Assembly (NCBI GenBank): GCA_015832175.1
Contig: WJXW01000002.1
Span: 2,480,001 to 2,544,000 of the forward strand
Direction: 5' to 3'
Length of the DNA: 64,000 nucleotides
Source of the DNA: Paraphaeosphaeria minitans
Lineage: Eukaryota > Ascomycota > Dothideomycetes > Pleosporales > Didymosphaeriaceae
A program made the position numbers and the translations under genes. A model generated the notes under the pieces. That model saw nothing but the letters and a program-made list of their open reading frames with translations. It was not told the DNA's origin and did no database searches. Below are positions 20,901-31,954 of the stretch, one piece after another. The first letter of the stretch is position 1, and the number at the start of each line of letters is the position of its first letter.

Positions 20901-23796
20901 TTCAACCGAACGACCCGTATTACCTGGCGAAGATGATTCATCAGACGACAAAACTGCGCGAGATACACTTCTGATGGCGATGGGCTGTGATTTTTCCACT
21001 CGTATACTTGCTAGCTTCTCAGCAATAGGACCTGTATGGTTTACACCCCCCGCGGCCAACTTCGCTAGTTTGACTTTCCCTGGTGTGATATCGATGGTAG
21101 CCTGGCCGATGGCTGCCTCTGTAGTCGCTTTCGGGGCTGTACCTCTCTTCCCGCCAAAACTGATCTGTCTAAGAAACCATCGTACAGAATTCGTTTCACT
21201 TGTCATGGAAGTTGTAGTAGTCGTGCGAGGCAATGGTGGAAGTCCGCCGTCTTTTGGAGGGCTATGACCTCTACTCGGCGCGGGCGAATCGCGCGGAGTT
21301 AGGTACCGTGAATTACGATGATCGCTTGAGTCTCCGGAACCGCCTCTTCTATGCGAAATTGGCCTGCGGTTCACACTGCTTGATTGATCGCCCGCCAATT
21401 GCCGGGCCAGCACATCCGCACGTGGCACACCAGGCCCGTTGTATTCAGGTGTCTGGAATGCGCTCACATGTGAAGGCACATCGATCTCCGCAGATACGTC
21501 TCGCATGAGCTGCGGAGATCCTGGGCCGGTATGAAGTCGAGATGTTTTTCCATATGACGTTGCAACACTGCGGTAAGAGGAAGCTAATCGAGAACTTTTA
21601 GCCGCCTGTTCAGCTAGGTCAAATTTCGCAGTCGAATTACTGGGTTGTTTTACGGGCTGAGATTGCGTATGGCGTGTGTTCTTGTCTATCCGAGGTGTGA
21701 ACACGTTGCTGTCAAAACCATCCATCCACCTCTCATGCAAAGTTTTCACCTCATCAAGCTCGATTCCTGGTTTTTCTTCGGTGTGATTTGAGGGTAGTTT
21801 CCCTGTCACCCCAGTTATGTCTCGGGTGGTAACAGCAGTCGAAGGAGTCTCTACTCTCTCGCGTAGTCGCTGGGGATAAGATTGATCTTCTTCCAGGTAG
21901 GGTATCGATATGTCACCCAACTCATTTTCCATGACTCCCATCATCTGCAATTCATACATGCGACACCTGAGCGCAAATGACCCGCTTTTCTTCTGCACTT
22001 TCTTAACGATTTTTTCAGATTTTCGCACTTTGGCAAGTTCAAGAATTTCTTCGAATGGACCGGACCAGAAGGATATATCGACCCAGTGGGGCATTGCATA
22101 CCGCCACTGTTCTTGTTCTTGGACATCTGGTGAATCTCCAAGAATGATCGGAGGGACCTGCAGAGGAGATCTTCGTATCACTGATCCGAAGTTTGGCTGG
22201 TTTTGGCGCGGCGTCTTCTCGTCGTAGTAGTCAAAATCCTCTACGGGTGTATTTTGGTCCTCATCATCGCTCGCATTCCCATGCAAACTCGACATAGAAC
22301 GAGGGCTCCGGTATTTGAATAATGGTACAGAATGCAGTGGCATAGGCGACAGGCATACGAGGTCGATACCTATACCAGAACCCACCAGGGTATCAGTCGT
22401 CAACTTGAGCATGTTGTAATCGACCTCAAACACGCCAGTACCAGCGCTGACAACGATAACGGAGATGCCGGTTCGCACCAGGTCTCGATCAATGTAGTCC
22501 TTTGCAAATTGGGCGCCGGCTAGATTGATTGCTTCGAGAATGTTACCCTGGGCAGCCGTAGATGGTTTACCGGCGATGACAAGCTGAGGTTCGGGCAGTC
22601 CAGGAGTCGCAACAGCTGTTGTCGATGATGAGTATTCTCGTCTAGGAATAAGCGAAACATCTTTGAGGAATGAACGAAACTCTTTCTTTAGCTGGTACAA
22701 GATGTTGACCCAGTCCCTACTGGCCATGTCTGAAACTACAACACGGTAGTAATCGCGAAAACGTCCAGTGCGATGGTCGAAACCCTTGTTGTCGGTGGTG
22801 TAATTAGGTTGTTTCGGTGTAGACTCAGGGTCATACTGCATCCTAGTGAAAAGTATGATTGTCACAAGATGTCGTGCGTTAATCCTCAGCCAACGCTTGA
22901 AGAGATCTGGTAGGAAGCCGTTAACTACCTTGTTGAACATGATCTCTCCAGCACCCTCGGCGTCGAAATCCCACATCTCTTTTGACATCTGAATGAAGAG
23001 CGTGTAACGAGCAGATTCGCTGCGGAACACAGGCTTCGTTAGGGAGGAAAAGTAGCCGGAGTGGGTTGACTGTCCGTTAATATATATGTTCTTCACCGTT
23101 GCCTTGATTGTTCCCATGAAGAGCAACTTTTGCCCTCGATACACGGTGCGGTTACTCAGCTCTGCTATCGACATGCGCCACATGTCAGCTCGTGCCAAGT
23201 ATTCATCGCGGAAGGTGACCTCCACGTGTGAAGCAGAGTGCTTATGCTCATCGGCCTGGCCATGTCAGCATCTGATCACGATATTCTGTATGGTCCTGTT
23301 ATACCAATGTAACGATTACTTGCATGCGGTTGCGTAGTCCGAATACTTTGGCAATCTTCTCGGCGATGGAGACTTGCAAGTTGGAATGCTTTGACTTCAA
23401 ATCGGCCGGGAAAGGTTTCGCAACAAAAATGTAGGACCTATCCGTATCCACTTCACGATCTTCTTGGATAATCGATCCGTTCTCGTCAAGCGTGACCTTT
23501 ATGGATCCCCTGCGACTCCTTCGTGAGATCGAGTCGGTAGCCGCATCCTTGAAGTCATCGACTTTCGCCTGGATGCCATCATTTCCGACGTTCCTCGACG
23601 ACGACTGAAAGTCACGGGTGGCTGTACCGTATTTGAGAGCTATGACTTGAATCAAGGACCCCGGTGTGGCTGGGAGCTCGGAAAATTTATCGCTATTGAA
23701 AACAATGTCGTCTCTTGAGAAGTTATCGTCATGTGTCCAGAGTGTGCAGATTTTCTGCACTCGCGTTCGCTTTCCGCTGACGATGGGCCGAGACAT
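17958..23796 (-). CDS. IML1: Iml1/DEPDC5, catalytic subunit of SEACIT (GATOR1)
   Basis: Two exons, 23305-23796 and 17958-23255, separated by a 48-nt intron, encode 1929 residues. The splice joins RMQVIVTL to ADEHKHSASHVEVTFRDEYLARADMWRM, a conserved Iml1 segment. The N-terminal domain is followed by a von Willebrand-A-like (SABA) region around residue 430 (VFEVDYNMLKL, GIGIDLVCLSPMPLHSVPLFKY), long Ser-rich linkers, a DEP domain near 1370-1450 (MRLHYNCFLGFDLTSWLL, LFVHVQKRHAFRDGNFFY) and the C-terminal domain (YHIRIDWMNVTAKLIEDAI). In yeast Iml1-Npr2-Npr3 is the GTPase-activating complex for Gtr1 at the vacuole and turns TORC1 down in amino-acid starvation. The neighbouring plus-strand gene is an FNIP/LST4-type protein of the same pathway. 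Length is normal for fungi and no defect is seen. Confidence 0.95.
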
Positions 23797-25801
23797 ATCT
23801 CGACTTGCTCACCAGCGACGGTCAACTGATAGGTATGAGCAAGTGTCTTTCATTGTGATTGCGGATAACCAGATCGCGATCAGTAACGGCCCAATGGGAA
23901 GCGTATTCCCGCCCAACTCAGGCTCCGATGATAGAGGCTAACGAGTGCGACCACTCATGCATACGGATGGTGAAGGTATTTAGGTGTTTTAGGTGTAGAT
24001 GGCGCGCGTCGAGCCGGGAGCATTGCCAAGGCCCAGAGCTCTTGCGCTAAGACCAATGCGAACCATCAGAATCAGGTATCGTACTTAGGTAAGCAAAGCT
24101 TCATCACATGATACCAGGTGTGCAGAGGCTACACCACACAATGGAGGCAAGCAAGCACGTGAACAAGCTGTTCTTATTGACCCCACCAGGCGGTCCAATT
24201 ACATTCATTCAAGAGAAGACGATGTCGACCACGGAAATACGGTTTACACGTTTGGGCGCACGTTGATGGGAAGTTTCTGTGTAGGTGATGACCACTCGTA
24301 GCACATATTGTTGGGACGATCGTGGATTCGTACGAGCGGCAAGTCGTAAACCCGCAATGATGACTTGGGCCGGTATCGGGCACGTCAAAGACTGCGAGCC
24401 GCAATCCCTCCAGTGTCCACATCTGACGTAGGCGGGGAGAATAACTCGTGCAGTGGCTGTGAGACTTCTTACCACGGGTGCAGACGGAGCTCACGAAATG
24501 TAGACGAGGCCGCGAGCAGAACCTTGCCATGCATGGTCAAGGAAGAGGATTCTCTTCAGCGAGCATGTCGTGCTAGGATTACGGTTTAAGCGTGGCACAG
24601 TTGACAAAGTGAGGCCGTCCTGCAGTGGGCCAAGGATAGCGGGCATCGTTGTGCAAAGACGAAGATAGTCCCTCAGCCTCTTCATACCTAGGAAGGCAGA
24701 GTGACGTGGAGCCGGCAAAATGCTGTCGTACCGATATCTAGCACCCCGTTTTCACGCCGGAGGGCAGTGAATGGGTGCATTTGCCTGCAGCAAAGGTCAC
24801 TGAAGGGCTGCATTTAGCGTCGCGCTCGCATACGCACGATGCTCTTGCCATGGGGTTGCTTCACATTGATGCGCCGCCTCCTGTCGGGTCCAATAGATAG
24901 TCTAGCCACTTTGTTCTTTCAGCTACGCCTGGCTCCGGAGGCAGACGTGATGATGGCGACCATCTCCTACCTATGGGGATCTGATAGGTAACTCGGCGCA
25001 TGTGGACAAGAAGCAACGGACAGGGCTCCAGGCTCCAGCTGCAGTGAGACGTAAGCGAGTTGACAGTGCGGGCCAGCGTCTCCAAGTGGCAACGGGGGGA
25101 TCCTGGCGGGTGATGTGCATGTCCAGGTAGGGATATGAGGTGTGTACCAGTGGGCAGCGGGCAGCAGGCAGTGGGCGACCCACGGTGATTGAGGCTGACG
25201 TCCCGGGACGGGCGTGTTGATGTGATGCGGTGGAAGAGAGAGAGCAGGGGACGAGGGGACGAGGTGACGGATCGCAGTGTGTCATTCCTCAGCATCGGAC
25301 GGGACGGAAGGGAGGGTCGACAAGTGTCCAAGGCATAGGGAATAGATATCTATATACATACCTAGTACCTATACCTATGGTCCTATACGGGGCACGATGC
25401 ACTTCGGCTCGCTCGCTCCATCGCCGTCAGTGCCCACTGCCGCATCCCTTCACCGCCATTGTACTAAGCGCGTCATCAGCCTGGCCCTTTCACGCCTTAC
25501 GCCGCGCCCCTCGTTGCTCCACCGACCGTCTCGCGCACGCGACATCGTGACCCACTCCTCTCCTGCGCTTTCTGACAACGCCGCCCACACGACGAGCCCG
25601 CCGGAGTCGACTCAGCCGCCGCGCTGAAGCCTTTCCTCGCTCCGGGACCCGCCCGCAGAGCCAGACGGCGCGCTGCCATGGGCTGTCCACGTCCGACTCT
25701 CCCCCAAGTTGCTCGCCAGGCCTTCTACTACGGCTTCCTGGACAACTGCTGAGACGCGCCCCGGCTCCTTCCATGGCTGTGGCATGCGCCCGGTAGGAGA
25801 C
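23797..25801. other. 2-kb divergent intergenic region IML1-LST4/FNIP
   Basis: This is a shared 5' region of two nutrient-signalling genes. I found no supported ORF, tRNA or transposon. The plus-strand frame of the LST4/FNIP gene is open upstream from 25709. The stretch 25220-25290 is purine-rich (GAGAGAGAG, GGGGACGAGG). Confidence 0.45.
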
Positions 25802-28800
25802 ATGCTCGGTCAATTCTTCAGCGGCCGCAAGGGCGCGAATGCGCATCCCTCGACCACATCCACGCTCGCCTCTGCCACCGAGGAATCGCACACGCGCCAC
25901 CTGCTCTACCCCGACACGAGCACCCTCTACCACCCCGACGGCCAGCCCTACCCGCTGCACGGAGCCGCCCTCTCGCTGGGCACCGCACACGACGGGCCGC
26001 TGTCCGACATCGACCTCGAGTTCCCCCGCGACTGCCGCATCCTCATCGCCCAAGATGAATCCAAGAGCACCCACAAGACGCTCCTCTTTGATTCCAAGCC
26101 GGGCACTCTCCGCTCCGAGTCGCCCACCCACCCGACCACGCGCTCGCGGGCCTTTGGCGGACTCGGCGCCTCGAGCACCGCGGGCCCCTCTTTCGGGGGC
26201 ATGCATGCACGCCGTGCCTCGCTCGTCACAGAGTCCACCCCACGCTCACCCACCGTAGCTGCCTTTGCACGCTCGCGAACCCGCGGGAACTCCATCTCGT
26301 CCATGCCCAACATCGACGAGCACGCGCAGACACAGGCGAAAGCTCAGGCGAAATCAAAAGAGTCCACGGACCTCGTCAATGCCGCCCTGGAGTGCATGTT
26401 TGGCAACACGCCCATGAACTACCGAGGCAATTCGAACAAGATTCACATCGTACCACTGGAGTCTAAGCCGGCCGATTCAACTGCTGCGATTCCTCCTATA
26501 CAAGATGACACAAGTTCGCTCGGCAGAACAGCAGGTCTCAGACAGAGGAGCAACCTGGCCAAGTCGTTCACTCCCGGCAACATCCCTCCCAAACTAGCAG
26601 TCGGCGAGAGCAGCAGCGTCACCCCGAAAGAGTCCAGAAGGCGTACCATCTTCATCACGCGCATGTTCTCCGTCACCATTCCCGATGATGAGCAAGACAC
26701 GTCCAACGTGCGCACGCCGACGCCACAAAGCTCTGTTGGTACAGGCAACGCCTTTCCATCTCCAAGTCCGAGTACTAGAGGGCCTCAGAAGTTACCGCCA
26801 TCCCGGAAAAGCCCCATGTATGCCATTACGATCATTTTGCACCTGCCAATAGGCGCCCCTTCGTCTACACTACGACCACCGTCCCGGCCGGGCCAGTCCA
26901 AGACCCAACACTTGTCTACCTCTGCACCAGGGAACGACTCCTTGGGGTCGTCGCTGGATTCAGACCGTCGGGCTGGATGGTCCTGGGTCGATGGTAACTT
27001 TGGTGTCGACTCGCTATTGTCCATGTCTCTGAGCAGCGATGTAGATGATCGTGTTGATGTCGTGGGCCAACACTGGGATGTCATCATGCGAACTCTCACT
27101 AGCCTTCAATTTGTTGTGCAGGAGAAGATATTAGCCCACTTGAAGGCAGCACAGGCAACTGCTGTTCCTTTGCTTCATCAACCTCGCGTGCAGCCATCCC
27201 GTTCAAGCCTCCGAAGCACGACTAGCCTGCCCGCGCGCCGAGTCGTGGCGTTGCAGCCGAATGCTCTCATGTTCGACGCTGATATCAAGAAGGCAGTCGA
27301 CCTAGCAGGCAGCCGTGTAGTCAGTGGCATGCGAATACCTCGTGTCATGACTGGTCAGGGCAAATGGGGTGTATGGCGCGAAGAGGCACGATGGCTTGGG
27401 AGGTGGGCAGGCGGAAAAGAAGAAAACTTCTTCTTTTTTATTCTGCTGACGGCTTTTCTCGGTAATCATACTGAGTGGCTCAACCTGCTTGGCCCGAAGT
27501 TACATCGCAGACGCCATCGAGAGCAGCATAAGGTCAATGCAGGTGACAATCTGATCATCCCGAATCGGACTGTCATCGTTTCGCCCGACAAGATGGCTGC
27601 ACGGCGACTAATCTTTCTCCTCGCTGCTTTCCTTCCATCAAACGCCTTGAGTTCGTACGATGTCTCACTCATGCGACCGAGCACATCGGCTTCCTTGCGT
27701 GGGTACTCGCAATCCCCGCCATCCAATATGCCACCATCCCGGAAACATTCGTTGCGTCGGCAAATCAATCGACGACCTCGCGGTAAAGATAGCCAAATCA
27801 ACATACGTCTTCAGCCACCAACTACAGATGACGTGGGTCCCGCCAACCTCGAATCTCCCGATAAAAATACAGAATCCGGTGTAACTGAATTCCCGGAAAT
27901 GCCGCGGCATTCCCGCCGCTCTTCTGTTCACTCTATACGCACGAGCCTAGTCATGCCATCAATGTCTGACACCGCTGCTCTCACAAAATCTACAAGCGCT
28001 GCCGTGACGACTGGGGCAACCAACAACAATGCCCCTGTGCCTCATTTCGCACTTCCCAGAACCAAGTCTGGGCCATTGCCTGATTACAGGCCTGAAAGTA
28101 ATGACAGTCTAGCCTCTACCAACCTGATGAATACTTTGCAGAGAAGCAGCACAGGTCACGCGAGTAATCCCAGTACCGAATCAAGCAACAGCAGATGGAG
28201 CGGCTTCATGAGCTTCTGGGGAGGCAGGCGTGGCTCTTCTACAGATCAGAGCGATTACCTGCAGACAACGGACGATGGCCTAGGTGTTGCAGGCTCGGTC
28301 TATAGGGGTCAGGAACGGCCTCGTTCTCAATTGGAACAGATGGTTCAGGAGCTTTCAATGGATGGTGTATTTGGCGAAACCGATCCTTTTAATCCATCAG
28401 CGAGTAATACCGTTGCCACTGGCGAAGATTCCCCAAAGACCTATCCAGTTGGCTCTAGCGGCGTTCCTGCGTCAGCCGCACGACCGATCCCGGAACGTCC
28501 GAAGACGTTCGACACTGCTCTGAAGCTTTCTGTGAACGAGAAAGACGGGGTCATTGACGTCGATATCCCGCTACCCGAATTTGGGTCTCCGCTTCAATCA
28601 CCTCTGTTGGGAGGATACGGCTCCGTTCCTAGTCAGCAGGGCTCTAGCTATGGTGAATCGTCGGTTCTATCAATGCCCTATTGCGAACCTGAACAATCGG
28701 TCAATGCAGCCGGATGGTTGAAGCAGTTTCACCCGGATTTTGCTGTTCAGGCGATCAGGCCATATCATGAACTAGAGCGCGATATCAAATGGGCTATGAG

Positions 28801-29461
28801 CGCTGAGCCAAGTCCCATTACTTCGGCTGCTACTCCTACACTGGAGCAAGGGCCGCTCGAGCGATGGGTCGATGTTTGTTCTGCCCTCATCGCAGACACT
28901 CGAACGTTTAGTATCAAGCGTATCAGCTTGCGACGCCTCATTCGACTCATTCCCACTCCAACGTATCAAGCATCTGCTATGACACCTGGTATCTCTGGTA
29001 TGCCACCTGTACGGTCGCAATATGGCAATCCTTATAACGCAGGAGCTGCCGCGCCAATGATGACCGAAATGCACCTAGCGGAAAACTTCGTTGAAGAGCA
29101 GATCATGGACTTTGATGCGACTCTCATTGACGCTGTCGATCGCTGCCTGGCACAGTCGGGCCAAGGCTCCCGCTCCCATTCCGCCAGCTCTTCACGTTCA
29201 AGTTCCAGACGAGGACGCCGCGACAGTCATCCAGTAACCGATGCACCACCACACCTCGAAATCCCGCAAACCGATTGCAAAGCCGTGATCTTTGATGCCC
29301 TCGAGATAGTGGTAAAGAACGTAACGGCTGAACGCGATACTAAGCAGGTCGCAAATGACGAATCCGTAACAGAAAGAAAAGGCAAGGGTGACGCTGCTCG
29401 GACTGCGACTGACTCATCGTTGAAAGAAGGCATACGACGCTGGCTGACTGAAGTCGAGTGA
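25802..29461 (+). CDS. folliculin-interacting protein, FNIP/Lst4 type
   Basis: An intronless ORF of 1219 residues from MLGQFFSGRKGANAHP. In-frame ATGs also exist at 25709 and 25784, but the shorter start fits the family. The FNIP N-terminal (longin-like) part includes FPRDCRILIAQDESKSTHKTLLFDS, a linker with RRTIFITRMFSVTIPDD near residue 280 and YAITIILHLPIG near 340. A DENN-like middle has RRLIFLLAAFLPSNALSSYDVSLMRP near 600, and the C-terminal region has ALIADTRTFSIKRISLRRLIRLIP and EEQIMDFDATLIDAVDRCL. Long Ser/Pro-rich disordered linkers are typical. In yeast Lst4-Lst7 (FNIP-folliculin) is the GTPase-activating complex for Gtr2 and promotes TORC1 signalling when amino acids return. It lies head to head with IML1. 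Family is secure, orthology to yeast LST4 likely. Confidence 0.88.
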   Translation: MLGQFFSGRKGANAHPSTTSTLASATEESHTRHLLYPDTSTLYHPDGQPYPLHGAALSLGTAHDGPLSDIDLEFPRDCRILIAQDESKSTHKTLLFDSKPGTLRSESPTHPTTRSRAFGGLGASSTAGPSFGGMHARRASLVTESTPRSPTVAAFARSRTRGNSISSMPNIDEHAQTQAKAQAKSKESTDLVNAALECMFGNTPMNYRGNSNKIHIVPLESKPADSTAAIPPIQDDTSSLGRTAGLRQRSNLAKSFTPGNIPPKLAVGESSSVTPKESRRRTIFITRMFSVTIPDDEQDTSNVRTPTPQSSVGTGNAFPSPSPSTRGPQKLPPSRKSPMYAITIILHLPIGAPSSTLRPPSRPGQSKTQHLSTSAPGNDSLGSSLDSDRRAGWSWVDGNFGVDSLLSMSLSSDVDDRVDVVGQHWDVIMRTLTSLQFVVQEKILAHLKAAQATAVPLLHQPRVQPSRSSLRSTTSLPARRVVALQPNALMFDADIKKAVDLAGSRVVSGMRIPRVMTGQGKWGVWREEARWLGRWAGGKEENFFFFILLTAFLGNHTEWLNLLGPKLHRRRHREQHKVNAGDNLIIPNRTVIVSPDKMAARRLIFLLAAFLPSNALSSYDVSLMRPSTSASLRGYSQSPPSNMPPSRKHSLRRQINRRPRGKDSQINIRLQPPTTDDVGPANLESPDKNTESGVTEFPEMPRHSRRSSVHSIRTSLVMPSMSDTAALTKSTSAAVTTGATNNNAPVPHFALPRTKSGPLPDYRPESNDSLASTNLMNTLQRSSTGHASNPSTESSNSRWSGFMSFWGGRRGSSTDQSDYLQTTDDGLGVAGSVYRGQERPRSQLEQMVQELSMDGVFGETDPFNPSASNTVATGEDSPKTYPVGSSGVPASAARPIPERPKTFDTALKLSVNEKDGVIDVDIPLPEFGSPLQSPLLGGYGSVPSQQGSSYGESSVLSMPYCEPEQSVNAAGWLKQFHPDFAVQAIRPYHELERDIKWAMSAEPSPITSAATPTLEQGPLERWVDVCSALIADTRTFSIKRISLRRLIRLIPTPTYQASAMTPGISGMPPVRSQYGNPYNAGAAAPMMTEMHLAENFVEEQIMDFDATLIDAVDRCLAQSGQGSRSHSASSSRSSSRRGRRDSHPVTDAPPHLEIPQTDCKAVIFDALEIVVKNVTAERDTKQVANDESVTERKGKGDAARTATDSSLKEGIRRWLTEVE

Positions 29462-31954
29462 AAGCTCTCGAAATCACGTCTTTACCAGCTCATGCGCAGG
29501 AATCTTAGCCTAGCTCTACGGACTCGGTGTACGGTGGAATCCTTGGTGCTCTCGAGCTTCTCTCGTTACCAGTGTATTATGTAGAGATTGATCGGCGTCA
29601 ACATCTCTGAAAAGTTTCATGTCTTCTCCGATACGTCATATGGTCTTCGAACGAGTAGACTTTTACAACAGGACCGCAACTCCTTTTTCAGTACCATCCA
29701 GTCGTTGCGTTTTAGCGGGCGTTATTTTGTATTCGTCACAGCATTACATGCGTACTCAGATTCGATATCCATGGAGTGGCTAGTTTGGACTGAAGTCATC
29801 GAGAGCTTGCGTGCCGCGAGCGATACCAATAATCCTAATGAGTCGATAAGTGCTCCAACCTGTTTCCATTCAGCTTCTCCACGTAATCCCACCACAGCTC
29901 ATCTTGTCGCAAGACGCAAAGGCCAACCAAGAAGCACGATGCGATGTATCCGCGCACATGCAGAAGCTATACGAGGTTTTAGACCTGCGTGTGATCTACC
30001 CCACTCGCTAGGTACTGCACCGCCATCTTGCTCCAGCCTCGACCTACACTTGATTACGCTTATAATGTTCTCGGTTTGCATACATCTGTTTCACATGCAT
30101 AGAGTCAGCTCCGAGCGACGCGTGTCATTGGGGCCCGGCGTCCAATCGGTCCCTCTATGTCACAACGCCTCTTTTTTTGAAAGATTTCACCAAGAGCAAC
30201 ATTACTTCATCCTGATATTCAAGGGTGAGACGAGTTTCCAACAACACTTACCCCGGGAATCTCACCAACAAGGCACAGCAAGAGGCGACCATGATCAACC
30301 ACGGACGACGGCATAAGCTGCCAGGCTCGGACTCCGGACGGAACGATGCTCGCACCCGCCACACATCGGTTTACACGATGCTATCTGTGAAAGAGTCGGC
30401 TCGGTTCTGAATCAGATGCACGATGGTACTAGCAGCGGCAGCAGAGAATGCATACCAATCAATGCAACTTTGACGCTAGTCTTGTTCAGATACAAGTGAT
30501 GGGCGCTCGGCGCATGTCAGGTATGTAACAAAGCAATTTGCATGCACTTGGGACATGCGAATACCGACCCAACATGCCGTCAGATGCTAGATTGAACAAC
30601 GACTACACATTCGACTGAGCTGATAGCATCATCTTCGGCGCTCGACACCTCGCCTTCGAAGTACAGTCAACTTCACACGTACCGCTCTGATATCAGTTCT
30701 ACGCTCATCGAAACTGAAAGCATTGCGATAACACACTCGATAAGTTGGGCCTCGTGCTGATTTCCCGCGTATCGACCATTATTCCGAAGTCTTGCGATGC
30801 AATTTTGTCCAGGCTCCCACGTTGTTAGCACGAACCATGGAAAGGTCAGCGGTAAACTCGCTACGGCACTTGTAGGTATAGGTAGTGCATCCGTCGGAGG
30901 TTGGGTACGCCTTCAGGTGTACCTCGCTAGAAATAACGCACAGGATAGGTAGAGCGTACGCCCCCGCTTACTACGGCAGGTACAAGACATGTCGCGTACC
31001 CGTCAGCATGCGCCATTACTTTTCAAACCCGTGCGGACACGAAATCACGCACCACGATAAAGTGCGGATCTTCTGATGAACTGTGCTACTAAGCATAACC
31101 CTTCGGCACCTATGAGTTCGGCGTATAGTGCCAGGCGTTAAGCGTGCGGACGTAGGATTCTAGATATGCACTTAAGATTGCCGGGGTTGAGGCCTCTCCT
31201 GCACCCTCGGTAGCGAAACCCAGTCAGCCCTATAGGTAGGTACGGTACTTGTCTCGGGTCGCAAGAGGGCTTGGGTTCGACGGTCGCTGTGGAACCTCAA
31301 TGTCATTGCGAGCCCCCACTGTCTTGGGTGCAAAGCAGGGCATCAACTATACAGCCCTCGCCACCTCCAGGCTCTCGGGGCCAGCCCTACAGCTCCTCTC
31401 ACTCGGACGATGCACTTGTGCACGCTCATTAGTTGATGATGTCCTGCAGGAATGATCAGATCCCCAACATCATGCTGGCACCCAGGATGGAGTGAGACAA
31501 GCTTTTACCTGCCTGCGCATGCATCAGTGCATCCCGCATCCCGTGCCTTCCTCGTAGGAGACATGAAATCCATCTAGTATCGATGCAGCTGCCCGGGGAT
31601 CGAGTATCGACAGGACCGAGTAAGCACAAGCCACGATCCTGCCGATCTTTCTGCGCCCCAGATCTTCAACCTCACACCACCATCACACATGCTATTTCTG
31701 AGAATGAGGGAATATGACAGGCAACTGCATCATCCGGCCGAGTCACTTGTTGCGTCGTGTTTTTGTACGTGGGTATCTGAATCTCCATTGTTCGTTTTTG
31801 CCATGCTGCATGCCGTCTGTCCTCTGCGAGACTCACAGCTCGCGCCGAGCATGCAAACACGGCCTCGCGCTGCTCTCTTCCTCTCAAATTACCAAAAACA
31901 TACCAGACATGCGAATTCAACCCCTATTTTTGCCGCTGTTGTCCATGTGCGTGC
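29462..31954. other. 2.5-kb region without a supported gene
   Basis: This is the longest gap in the window, between the 3' ends of the LST4/FNIP gene (plus) and NUP49 (minus). ORFs up to 242 codons exist (29588-30316, plus) but show no domain and no family motif. No inverted terminal repeats, tRNA or 5S rRNA were recognised. A species-specific transcript cannot be excluded. Confidence 0.4.

Noticed and set aside
25490..26206. 238-residue minus-strand ORF
   Set aside because: It is antisense to the GC-rich 5' part of the LST4/FNIP gene and is Gly/Arg/Val-rich without any motif, typical of a shadow frame.
29588..30316. 242-residue plus-strand ORF
   Set aside because: It has no domain, no start context or splice evidence, and odd composition. 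It is kept only as part of the unexplained gap.
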